From Flavobacteriales bacterium UBA2619 (lineage in GTDB: Bacteria; Bacteroidota; Bacteroidia; Flavobacteriales_D; Sanyastnellaceae): a stretch of 8,745 nucleotides of DNA. The notes under the pieces were generated by a model that was not told where the DNA came from, did not search any database, and worked only from the letters and a program-made list of their open reading frames with translations. Positions 1 to 6,931 of the stretch are shown piece after piece. The position numbers were made by a program, and so were the translations under genes. The stretch lies in the NCBI GenBank assembly GCA_002339135.1, contig DDJR01000098.1, positions 1 through 8,745 of the forward strand. The letters are read 5' to 3'. How positions within the stretch are numbered: the first letter of the stretch is position 1; the number at the start of each line of letters is the position of its first letter.

Positions 1-615
1 CCCGTAGACCATTTCGAACCAGTTAAAGTGGCTCAATCCGTGAAGCTTATGAATGTGAAGCATGCGGTGATTACTTCGGTAGATCGAGATGAATTAAAGG
101 ATGGAGGTGCAACTATTTGGGTTGAAACTGTTCGAGCTATTCGTCACCAGTGCCCAGAGACGACTCTTGAAACACTCATTCCTGATTTCGCTGGAAAGTG
201 GGAGAATCTTCAAAAAATAATTGATGTTGCGCCAGAAGTTGTTAGCCACAATATGGAAACGGTTCGACGACTTACAAAAGGGGTTAGAAAGCAAGCGAAA
301 TATGACAGGTCTCTTGAGGTTTTGAAGCGTTTAGGCGATGCAGGAATACGTACAAAAAGTGGACTCATGCTTGGTTTAGGTGAGACCAAGGAAGAAGTCA
401 TTGAATCGATGGATGATCTGAGAAGCGTTGGAGTCAAAGTTTTGACCTTGGGCCAATATCTTCAGCCAACACCAGCCCACCTTCCCGTATTTGAATTCAT
501 TCACCCAGATTTGTTTGAAGAGTTTAGATTACAAGCCTTAGAAAAGGGATTTATGTATGTGGAAAGTAGCCCACTTGTGAGGTCATCTTATCACGCAGAA
601 AAGCATGTTAAATAA
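1..615 (+). CDS. lipA: Lipoyl synthase, C-terminal part (5' end outside window)
   Basis: Radical-SAM enzyme that inserts two sulfur atoms into protein-bound octanoyl groups to make the lipoyl cofactor of pyruvate and 2-oxoglutarate dehydrogenases and the glycine cleavage system; cytosolic. The frame is open from base 1 and encodes 204 residues before TAA. Visible family blocks are ITSVDRDELKDGGA (about residues 24-37), HNMETV, a GIRTKSGLMLGLGET block, TLGQYLQPT, HLPV, and the terminal VRSSYHAEKH. In the family the Ser of the RSSY motif ligates the auxiliary 4Fe-4S cluster, and it is present. About 90 N-terminal residues are missing, including the Cys motifs for both clusters, so those cannot be checked. 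The ATG at 28 is internal, not the start. The 55-base gap to the next gene shows no convincing hairpin. Identification is very secure. Confidence 0.96.
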   Translation, partial: PVDHFEPVKVAQSVKLMNVKHAVITSVDRDELKDGGATIWVETVRAIRHQCPETTLETLIPDFAGKWENLQKIIDVAPEVVSHNMETVRRLTKGVRKQAKYDRSLEVLKRLGDAGIRTKSGLMLGLGETKEEVIESMDDLRSVGVKVLTLGQYLQPTPAHLPVFEFIHPDLFEEFRLQALEKGFMYVESSPLVRSSYHAEKHVK

Positions 616-670
616 TCAGTATTGTTGTAACTTCACCGGGCAATTTATTAGATAGTAAAACTTATATTAT

Positions 671-3600
671 ATGAATTCAAAGTACTTACCCCTCGTTGCT
701 TTTGTAGCCATTGCATTAATTTGGAATTTTTCTCCAGTTGAGAATCAAGTTTCTGAAGCAACATATTCTCCTAGAGCTATAGAAAATGATATTCAAAGAG
801 AAGCCGACGGTGCAGCTGAAATAACGCGTATGTTGTTGGCAGATGTAGCCACAGGTGAAATCAACTCTCAAGGTCTTAATGAACTAAGAGAAGATGTTTT
901 AAAATTTGCGGATGTACAATCACGAGCAACCTCAAAAAATACAGATCTGTCATGGACAGAGTTGGGGCCTGACAATATTGGAGGTCGTACAAGAGCAATT
1001 GTAGCTGTGAATGAAGATCTTATTTATGCCGGTTCAGTTTCTGGAGGTCTTTGGAGATCACTGGACGGCGCTAATACATGGAGTCAATTGACTGGCATGC
1101 CATTTTTAATGATTGCCTCGATAGCTGTTGCAGACAACGGTGATATTTATGTTGGAACAGGGTCTAGTTTTGATGGTGCTGGTGGTGAAGGAGCCTCAGG
1201 ATTCCGAGGTAGAGGTATTTGGTGGAGCAATGATGGAGGTGAGACATTCACGATTGTTGATGGAACCGATCCAGGTGAATTTAACAATGGAAACTGGTCC
1301 TCTACTGACGCCTTGGTCAAGCACCCCGATTTTGACAACAGAGTATGGTATGGTTCTAATTCATCATTTGGAACGATTGAGGATGGTGTTATAGACATTA
1401 ACCCTGCAAGCGGAGGACCTGGAGGTGGAGTTTCTGACATCACGATTGCGCCGGATGCATCCTACATGCTCATAGCTGCTACAAACGGTTTGGTGTATCG
1501 ATCTACTAATGCACAATTTTCAAACTTTGAGTCGATAACAGCTGGTGGTTCAAGCAGTGGTAGTTTACCTCAGGGTGGTATCGGAAGAGCGAGAATTGCA
1601 ATTTCTCAAGATGATTCAGAGCATGCATTTGCATTGTATGCGACATCAGGAGGCCTTTTCTACGGTCTATATTACTCAGACAATTCAGGTCAAGATGGTT
1701 CTTGGACAGTATGCTGGCCTGGTGGAGTTGAAAGTTCAACACCACTTCCTCGCTCACAAGGTATTTATGATTTGGCATTGGGAATTAAGAAGGGGCAACC
1801 TGATCTTGCTTATGTAGGCGGCATTTCTCTGTGGAGATCGGGTCCAAATCAACAAGCAGAGCCAGCGGCAAGTTCCTTTAATTTTCCGGGATTTCCTTAT
1901 GGAGTTCACGCAGATGTGCACGAGATTATCTTCACTGAAGAAGGGACCATGTTCATTGCATGTGATGGAGGTATTTACAAGAGTGAAGACGGAGGAACGT
2001 CATACATTGAATCAAATAACAACTACAATGTTACCCAATTCTATGGAATGGCTCACAGTGCGGGAACAGCAGTTTTAGGTGGAACTCAAGACAATGGATC
2101 TTTGTTCATTCCAGGCGACGGTGTTTTTTTAACAGATGAGCATGCATTTGAAGTCAACGGAGGTGATGGATTTGATTGCGCTATCAGCCAAGTGACTGAT
2201 GCGACAGAACAAACTTATGCATGGTTTGCCGCTTCTCAGAATGGAGGCTTAGCGCGTGGAACTGTATCACCTGGAGCTTTCAGCAATCTTGGCGATTTGT
2301 GGGACAATGATGTATCTGCGCTCATTGACGAAGAAGGAGACTTGGGTCAGTTCTATACTTGCCTTCGCTTGTATGAAGATACAGAAGATGACGAATCTCA
2401 GCAAAACATTATCCTCGTAAATCCATATGGAGAGACTGTTTCTGACAGTACATTTCAGCTTTACACGAACAGTCAGAATCTCCCGATTGAATATACTTTG
2501 CCTGAGGGAGAGGAGTTGATGTTTTACGAAGAGATTGCAAGGCCAGAGCGTCTGCTAGATTACATCTTAACAGATGACCCTGATTACTTCTGGTTAGCAC
2601 CACAGGTAGCTCAAGAGCAATTTGTATGTTACGATGATACAATTGGTGTAGATACGGTTGCAGTCATTTTAGAAATCATCCCCAACTTGTTAGATACAAT
2701 CGTTACTGTTGATGGAATTGATTACGATGTGACTCTTAACATAGGGAATGATACTATTTTCGGAACTGATGTTCAGTATGATGTTGTAGAGTTATGCGAC
2801 TCGATGTATTTCTACCCAGCTGACACCCTTGTTGATGAACCAGGCAGAATACTTGTTCACGACCCTTACACAGCGATGTTAAGTGTAGGCTTTGTAGGGT
2901 CTCAAGGAGTTTGGATGACAAGACAAGGGCTGAACTTCAATACGACTCCAGATTGGCTTCGTCTAGGTGCAGCACCCGTTGGTGGAGGAGCTAAATCTAT
3001 TGAGTACGTTGTGAATGATACAGTTCATGCAGGCGACGTGATGTTTGTAAGTGGTTGGAATGGAACGCTTGTTAAGTTTTCAGGCTTGAAGGATGTTTAC
3101 GCTCAAGAAGATGTTGAAGAGCATGTTGTTATGGAGACGATTGTTTCTCAAGCCGGAAGTGCTATCACTGGAGTAAGTGTTGATCCTAACAATGCGAATC
3201 ACGTTGTGTTTACGGTTGGTGGATACGGAAGTGTTGTTGCGGGTAAAGTCAGAGAGTCTTGGAATGCGATGTCTGAATCACCAACGTTTTCTAACATTTG
3301 GTCAGTTCCAAACTTGAGTAAAATGCCTATCTATGATGTTGTAATCGACTTTCAAGATGAGTCAGGTGCTACAATCGTGATTGGTACTGAGTACGGAGCA
3401 TTTATAACAGACAATGGAGGTGATGATTGGACAATGTCCAATGTAGGAATGTCCCTAACGTCCGAAGATTTAACGGCCCCAATATTCGACTTGAAGCAGC
3501 AGTGGCGTTCTGAGACAAGCTGGAGTTCTCCTTCGAACACGGGAGCAATCTATGCAGGATCTCATGGAAGAGGTATTTTCCGATCTGACTCATTCTTAGG

Positions 3601-3889
3601 TTCAGAAGAAGTTGTTGTAACGAACCTGAATGATGCAGAGAATCTCCTGATATATCCCAATCCAGTTGTGGGATCATCAGCTCAAGTTAGCACAGCAAAC
3701 TTTGTAGGAGCAATGGTGATTGAAGTCTATGACCTTCAAGGTAGAATGGTCTTTTCAAAGAGTCCGTTGAACAACAACTCAAGTGAAAGTGTTTTCATAG
3801 ATGTTAGTGATCTGACGAACGGTACGTATGTCGTAAGAGCAGCGAGTGAATTTAAAGTATTGGCATCAAAAATGATTGTCAGACGATAA
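671..3889 (+). CDS. Secreted Asp-box/BNR beta-propeller (sortilin-like) protein with T9SS sorting tail
   Basis: Exported 1072-residue protein of unknown substrate. A short basic start and hydrophobic stretch (residues 6-20, LPLVAFVAIALIWNF) look like a Sec signal peptide. Residues 94-110 carry WTELGPDNIGGRTRAI, a typical entry to Bacteroidota Vps10/sialidase-like propellers. Asp-box-like hairpins lie at 130-137 (SLDGANTW), 186-193 (SNDGGETF), 438-445 (SEDGGTSY) and, weakly, 913-920 (TDNGGDDW). GTEYGAFITDNGG and YAGSHGRGIFRS close the propeller. An acidic stretch with no Asp boxes (about 565-730, with Cys653 and Cys709) interrupts it. The C-terminus (about 990-1072) is a type A T9SS sorting domain: LLIYPNPV, VIEVYDLQGRMV, DLTNGTYVVRA and a terminal KMIVRR. 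By analogy the tail is removed on export and the protein is released or anchored to surface lipopolysaccharide. Four Asp boxes do not prove glycosidase activity; adhesin or peptidase-associated roles are equally possible. The ATG is preceded by AT-rich sequence without a Shine-Dalgarno. It is probably its own transcription unit, ending at the hairpin downstream. Confidence 0.88.
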   Translation: MNSKYLPLVAFVAIALIWNFSPVENQVSEATYSPRAIENDIQREADGAAEITRMLLADVATGEINSQGLNELREDVLKFADVQSRATSKNTDLSWTELGPDNIGGRTRAIVAVNEDLIYAGSVSGGLWRSLDGANTWSQLTGMPFLMIASIAVADNGDIYVGTGSSFDGAGGEGASGFRGRGIWWSNDGGETFTIVDGTDPGEFNNGNWSSTDALVKHPDFDNRVWYGSNSSFGTIEDGVIDINPASGGPGGGVSDITIAPDASYMLIAATNGLVYRSTNAQFSNFESITAGGSSSGSLPQGGIGRARIAISQDDSEHAFALYATSGGLFYGLYYSDNSGQDGSWTVCWPGGVESSTPLPRSQGIYDLALGIKKGQPDLAYVGGISLWRSGPNQQAEPAASSFNFPGFPYGVHADVHEIIFTEEGTMFIACDGGIYKSEDGGTSYIESNNNYNVTQFYGMAHSAGTAVLGGTQDNGSLFIPGDGVFLTDEHAFEVNGGDGFDCAISQVTDATEQTYAWFAASQNGGLARGTVSPGAFSNLGDLWDNDVSALIDEEGDLGQFYTCLRLYEDTEDDESQQNIILVNPYGETVSDSTFQLYTNSQNLPIEYTLPEGEELMFYEEIARPERLLDYILTDDPDYFWLAPQVAQEQFVCYDDTIGVDTVAVILEIIPNLLDTIVTVDGIDYDVTLNIGNDTIFGTDVQYDVVELCDSMYFYPADTLVDEPGRILVHDPYTAMLSVGFVGSQGVWMTRQGLNFNTTPDWLRLGAAPVGGGAKSIEYVVNDTVHAGDVMFVSGWNGTLVKFSGLKDVYAQEDVEEHVVMETIVSQAGSAITGVSVDPNNANHVVFTVGGYGSVVAGKVRESWNAMSESPTFSNIWSVPNLSKMPIYDVVIDFQDESGATIVIGTEYGAFITDNGGDDWTMSNVGMSLTSEDLTAPIFDLKQQWRSETSWSSPSNTGAIYAGSHGRGIFRSDSFLGSEEVVVTNLNDAENLLIYPNPVVGSSAQVSTANFVGAMVIEVYDLQGRMVFSKSPLNNNSSESVFIDVSDLTNGTYVVRAASEFKVLASKMIVRR

Positions 3890-3897
3890 TCAAGGAG

Positions 3898-3953
3898 CAT
3901 TAAGTAAATAAAAAAAGGGAAGCTTGTTGCTTCCCTTTTTTATTTACTTAATG
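3898..3953. terminator. Bidirectional intrinsic terminator between convergent genes
   Basis: A 26-nt left arm (3898-3923) and a 25-nt right arm (3929-3953) pair around a 5-nt loop TTGTT. The only flaw is one extra A in the left arm (seven As against six Ts). The core GGGAAGC/GCTTCCC is followed by a T-run on the plus strand and, because of the matching A-run, by a U-run on the minus-strand transcript too. It can therefore stop transcription from both sides. It begins 9 bases after the stop of the propeller gene. It also contains the last three sense codons and the stop codon of the minus-strand lpxH gene. Confidence 0.9.
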
Positions 3954-4719
3954 ATAGTGTTCCGTCGGTAAGTTTGGCGGAACTGTAATGTGTAATCCAA
4001 TCTCCGATATTGATGTATCTCGATGGTGTTTCACGCATTTTATGCTCGGGCAACTCAAGGTCAAGTGGGATGTGTCGGTGCCCAAAAATAAAGCAGTCAA
4101 TACTTGGATCTGCAATTGCGAAATCGGAACAATACTGATATAAGTTCTCTTCTTCGTTGGATTTAAAAGCTCCACCACTTTTCCCACCTGCTGCTCGCGA
4201 GTTTTTTGAGAAAAGGTTTGCAAGTTTCACACCTAAGTCAGGATGAAGCCAGCTGAATAGAAGCTGTGCAAATCGGTTTGTATAAATCTTCTTTGTGAGC
4301 TTGTAACCTCCATCCCCAGGACCTAAGCCATCCCCATGACCCACCAAACATTTTAAACCATCCCATTTGAAAATCACTGGTTGATGGTGTACGGTAACCC
4401 CTATTTCTGATTCGAGATATCCAAAATTCCACAAATCGTGGTTTCCCAAATGATAATGTACAGGGATGCCAAGGTCAGTAATTTCAGCAATCTTTCCAAG
4501 CAGTCTGACTCCACCTTTGGGAACTACGTGGGCGTATTCAAACCAAAAATCGAACAGATCTCCCAGCAAATGAATTTCTGTAGCTCCATCAGATACTGCT
4601 TTGTTGAGCCAATCAACAAATTTCATCTCGCGTTCACGACCGGAGAAGGAATCGGGGACTCCCAAGTGTAAATCAGATGCGAAAAAAACTCTGTGGCTCA
4701 AAACGTGAGATTTAATCAA
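3940..4719 (-). CDS. lpxH: UDP-2,3-diacylglucosamine diphosphatase (LpxH-type metallophosphoesterase)
   Basis: Peripheral inner-membrane enzyme expected to cleave UDP-2,3-diacylglucosamine to lipid X and UMP in the lipid A pathway. The 259 residues show the calcineurin-like metal motifs in order: DLHLG (D16, H18), GDLFDFW (D54), GNHD (N93, H94), GHGDG (H128) and GHRH (H214, H216). The stretch FWFEYAHVVPKG matches the Bacteroidota form of the family. That form has GNHD where Escherichia coli LpxH has GNRD, so the exact substrate is inferred; another phosphoesterase role remains possible. The start is TTG. An in-frame TAG lies eight codons upstream, the only other early start is a TTG at codon 7, and the first ATG (codon 32) falls after the first metal motif. 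The gene overlaps the end of the thioredoxin-like gene by 8 nt and is last in the lpxK operon, so translational coupling is likely. Its stop codon sits inside the terminator hairpin. Confidence 0.82.
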   Translation of the reverse strand: MIKSHVLSHRVFFASDLHLGVPDSFSGREREMKFVDWLNKAVSDGATEIHLLGDLFDFWFEYAHVVPKGGVRLLGKIAEITDLGIPVHYHLGNHDLWNFGYLESEIGVTVHHQPVIFKWDGLKCLVGHGDGLGPGDGGYKLTKKIYTNRFAQLLFSWLHPDLGVKLANLFSKNSRAAGGKSGGAFKSNEEENLYQYCSDFAIADPSIDCFIFGHRHIPLDLELPEHKMRETPSRYINIGDWITHYSSAKLTDGTLSLSK

Positions 4720-5908
4720 AGAGTTTCTCCAACTCTGTTTCTAAAGCAGCTCCTCTCAAATGAGTGCGAATAATCACTCCGTCTCTACCTATCAGTATCG
4801 CATGAGGGATACTTGATATCCCGTATGCTCTGGAAGCTTCATTTCTCCATCCTTGAAGATCACATACATGATGCGGCCAAAGTAAGCCGTCTTTTTTGAT
4901 TGCTTTCACCCATTTATCTTTGTTGCTGTCTAGCGATACGGAGAAAACTTCAAACCCCTGTGCATTGTACTTTTCGTATACACGTACAACATTTGGATTC
5001 TCTCTTCTGCAAGGCCCACACCAAGAAGCCCAAAAATCAAGTAGCACGACTTTCCCTCTCAAGTCACTCAGTTTTATGGTTTCTCCTTCAGTGTTATTCA
5101 TGACAATGTCTGGAGCTTCATCACCAGCTGAGTACATGCTGTTTTTTCCAGATGACTTTTTCTTTGGGGGAGGTTGGTTGGGGATTTTTCGTTTCGAAAT
5201 CGATGAGTCGTATTTCTTTTTTAACATGGCATAATATTGAGAATCACCGAATGTTTTTGACAGTGACTTCAGCACGGATTTATATGCTACAGCGTGTTTT
5301 TCTGGAGCTAGATTCTCAAGTGCTGCTAAAGTAGCAGGGCTTTCTGAATTGGATTTGATAAATTCGAGACTCAGATTGTCTAGTTCTGAAATGAATTTAT
5401 TGACCATTTTAGTGGCTGCTATTTTATCCTCGTTTTGAAGGCTACGCATTGAATTTTGAACCAACAAGAGTGAATCTTGTTTGGGCATCAGTTGGCTGTA
5501 GTATTTGGCCAGCAATTCACTTGCGTCAGATCCCGTGATTGTGGAATTAACGATGTAGCCTTTGTTATCAGGAACGGTTCCTGAAACAATTGGAGCTTCA
5601 GATGAATCTGTAATCAAGACGATGGGCCAGCGCTTGTCAATGATTAACTGGTGATATCCCTGAGCTAAAGCTGTCTCGGGAGAGATTGTGAATGTTCCAT
5701 CGACTCCTGATTTGCATTGCGCAACTTGAGTTAGCGCTCCATTTTTAAAGCTGCGGAGCATAATCGGTGTTCCCTCATCAATGCCGAAAAATGTACCTGA
5801 AATGACCCCCGCATTTTCGACATCTGGAGTTGTCATAACGCTGCAACCTGTGAAAATCAACAGCAATGAAACCGTGTTAAATAAAATCGTGAATGTTTTG
5901 AACTTCAT
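4712..5908 (-). CDS. TlpA/ResA-like thioredoxin-fold lipoprotein (DUF4369-type N-terminal domain)
   Basis: Predicted periplasm-facing membrane lipoprotein that reduces or exchanges thiols; the target is unknown. Residues 1-21 form a lipoprotein signal peptide ending in the lipobox IFTGC, with C22 as the lipidated residue. Residues about 35-125 are beta-rich and resemble DUF4369, the N-terminal domain common in Bacteroidota thiol-disulfide lipoproteins. Residues about 128-235 are helical. A basic, proline-rich linker (about 239-255, with KIPNQPPPKKK) leads to an AhpC/TSA-Redoxin domain (about 260-398). That domain has the active site FWASWCGPC (C297, C300), a cis-Pro at P368 (SIPHA) and the usual LIGRDGVI strand. 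All catalytic residues are present. The gene starts inside the lpxK stop (ATGA, 4-nt overlap) and ends inside lpxH, so it is translated as the middle cistron. A role in cytochrome maturation or general envelope redox is possible; the operon suggests an outer-envelope link, but this is inference. Confidence 0.9.
   Translation of the reverse strand: MKFKTFTILFNTVSLLLIFTGCSVMTTPDVENAGVISGTFFGIDEGTPIMLRSFKNGALTQVAQCKSGVDGTFTISPETALAQGYHQLIIDKRWPIVLITDSSEAPIVSGTVPDNKGYIVNSTITGSDASELLAKYYSQLMPKQDSLLLVQNSMRSLQNEDKIAATKMVNKFISELDNLSLEFIKSNSESPATLAALENLAPEKHAVAYKSVLKSLSKTFGDSQYYAMLKKKYDSSISKRKIPNQPPPKKKSSGKNSMYSAGDEAPDIVMNNTEGETIKLSDLRGKVVLLDFWASWCGPCRRENPNVVRVYEKYNAQGFEVFSVSLDSNKDKWVKAIKKDGLLWPHHVCDLQGWRNEASRAYGISSIPHAILIGRDGVIIRTHLRGAALETELEKLFD
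4727..4730 (-). promoter_or_regulatory. Possible ribosome-binding site supporting the lpxH TTG start
   Basis: On the minus strand GGAG lies 7 bases before the TTG at 4719-4717, inside the last codons of the thioredoxin-like gene. No other gene start in the window has such a motif, in keeping with weak Shine-Dalgarno use in Bacteroidota. It helps choose the TTG, but the overlap with coding sequence means it could be chance. Confidence 0.4.
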
Positions 5909-6930
5909 TTTGCAAATATCGTAGATTCAACCCATTCATCAACCAAAGCAATTAAAGCAATTTCATTGTGCCATTTTACTTCTATCGGAATGCTAATGAG
6001 AGGAATGCCTTGTAATGTTTCCGAGAACTGATTCAGTCTAACTGAATCTTTTTGGGTGGTTACAATTCCGTCTAATCCTTCAGCTTGAACCCAAGCGACC
6101 CAGTTTTCAACGTCTTCTTTCTGAAATTCATAGTGATCAGGATAGGATTGTTTCCTCACGACATTCCACTCTGATGCCAAATTTTTCATAAACCTTTCAG
6201 GCTCTGCAATACCACTTACAGCAAGAACTCTAGTTTTAGCAGATTTTTCACGGGCTGACTGTTGACTCATTTTTGCGATCATTTCAGAAGAAAAAATCGA
6301 TTTACCTGTTCCTAGGCTCAGCTCCGCTCTGGTGAAAATGACTGCGTCGAACTTTGTAACTCTCGATTTTAAGTCTCTTAAACTCCCGCCAGGAATTAAA
6401 GCTTCTTGATTGAGTGGCCGTTGTGCGTCAAGAAGTACGATTGATTTGTGTGGAATTAACTTTCGGTGTTGTAACCCGTCATCCAGGATCACCAGTCTTA
6501 CGTGGGGCTTATCTCTTTTAATCAATGCGACACCTGAGAGTCTGTTTTCAGACACTGCGATGGGGTGTTTTGGATGCAATTGTTTGAGTAGAAAAGGTTC
6601 ATCTCCAAACTCACGCCAGTCTTCATGTTCCTGGACCCATTTAAACCCTTTAGATCTCCGCCCATATCCTCTGCTAAGCAAAGCAACATTTTCTGCTCCT
6701 CCCAGTCTCGCTGCGAATATGTTTAAAAAAGCCGATGCGTGAGGTGTTTTACCAGTTCCCCCTGCGTGAATGTTTCCAATCACCAACGTAGGAATCACGG
6801 CATGCTGAGATGTCATGAAGCCTTTATCAAATAACGCATGGCGAAAAATCAGCGCAATTCCATGAAGTGCTGTAATAGGAGAGAAAATCACTCTCCTAAT
6901 GAGGGTCTTATTAAGTATCTTAGTCGTCAT
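5905..6930 (-). CDS. lpxK: Tetraacyldisaccharide 4'-kinase
   Basis: Inner-membrane enzyme that phosphorylates the 4' position of tetraacyldisaccharide 1-phosphate to give lipid IVA, using ATP. The 341 residues are of normal length. An N-terminal amphipathic/hydrophobic segment (about 9-34) likely docks on the membrane. It is followed by VIGNIHAGGTGKTP with the Walker A lysine K61, LSRGYGRR (85-92), GDEP (109-112), VILDDGLQHR with the Walker B-type aspartates D150/D151, IPGGSLRD (179-186), YPDHYEF (263-269) and TTQKDSVRL (291-299). All are hallmark LpxK blocks and none looks damaged. The ATG at 6930 is supported because an in-frame TGA lies three codons upstream and the next ATG (codon 39) would remove the conserved N-terminal part. 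It is the first gene of the operon with the thioredoxin-like and lpxH genes. Its ATG overlaps the nif3-type ATG on the opposite strand, so its promoter must lie within that gene. Confidence 0.96.
   Translation of the reverse strand: MTTKILNKTLIRRVIFSPITALHGIALIFRHALFDKGFMTSQHAVIPTLVIGNIHAGGTGKTPHASAFLNIFAARLGGAENVALLSRGYGRRSKGFKWVQEHEDWREFGDEPFLLKQLHPKHPIAVSENRLSGVALIKRDKPHVRLVILDDGLQHRKLIPHKSIVLLDAQRPLNQEALIPGGSLRDLKSRVTKFDAVIFTRAELSLGTGKSIFSSEMIAKMSQQSAREKSAKTRVLAVSGIAEPERFMKNLASEWNVVRKQSYPDHYEFQKEDVENWVAWVQAEGLDGIVTTQKDSVRLNQFSETLQGIPLISIPIEVKWHNEIALIALVDEWVESTIFAK
6876..6898. repeat. 8-bp perfect inverted repeat inside the 5' end of lpxK
   Basis: TAGGAGAG (6876-6883), 7 bases of spacer, then CTCTCCTA (6891-6898). 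It lies within lpxK codons about 11-19 and ends 30 bases before the ATG of the divergent Nif3 gene. It could be an operator for the divergent pair or a hairpin in the early lpxK mRNA. It could also be chance, since the bases are constrained by encoding IRRVIFSPI. It has no T-run, so it is not an intrinsic terminator. Confidence 0.35.
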
Positions 6931-6931
6931 G
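6928..6931. other. Overlapping divergent start codons of lpxK and the Nif3 gene (CATG)
   Basis: The plus-strand ATG of the Nif3 gene (6929-6931) and the minus-strand ATG of lpxK (read 6930-6928) share two bases. There is no intergenic DNA, so each gene's promoter and 5' leader must be carried in the other's coding sequence. I found no clean Bacteroidota promoter (TTG with TAnnTTTG) on either side. Both starts are supported by family N-termini, though the Nif3 start could alternatively be the ATG at 6899. Confidence 0.7.

Noticed and set aside
616..670. Promoter for the propeller gene in the gap after lipA
   Set aside because: The gap is AT-rich and has a TTG near 624, but no good TAnnTTTG element at the right distance, so I do not call a site.
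1147..1443. Antisense open frame within the propeller gene
   Set aside because: It has no recognisable domain and lies opposite Gly/Asp-rich coding sequence, where GGT/GGA and GAT codons rarely give stops on the other strand. Other short opposite-strand and alternate-frame openings across 1-4700 look the same.
671..3889. Calling the propeller protein a sialidase or specific glycosidase
   Set aside because: Asp boxes occur in many non-enzymatic propellers, and I see no convincing sialidase catalytic set (Arg triad, Tyr/Glu pair), so the activity is left open.
4896..5234. 112-residue plus-strand open frame opposite the thioredoxin-like gene
   Set aside because: Composition is odd and no motif is visible; the minus-strand frame has a full lipobox and WCGPC active site and explains the sequence.
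6899..6928. Upstream ATG at 6899 as the start of the Nif3 gene
   Set aside because: It would add MRVLLSILVV, a hydrophobic stretch not expected in this cytosolic family, and lengthen the overlap with lpxK to 32 nt. The ATG at 6929 matches family N-termini better.
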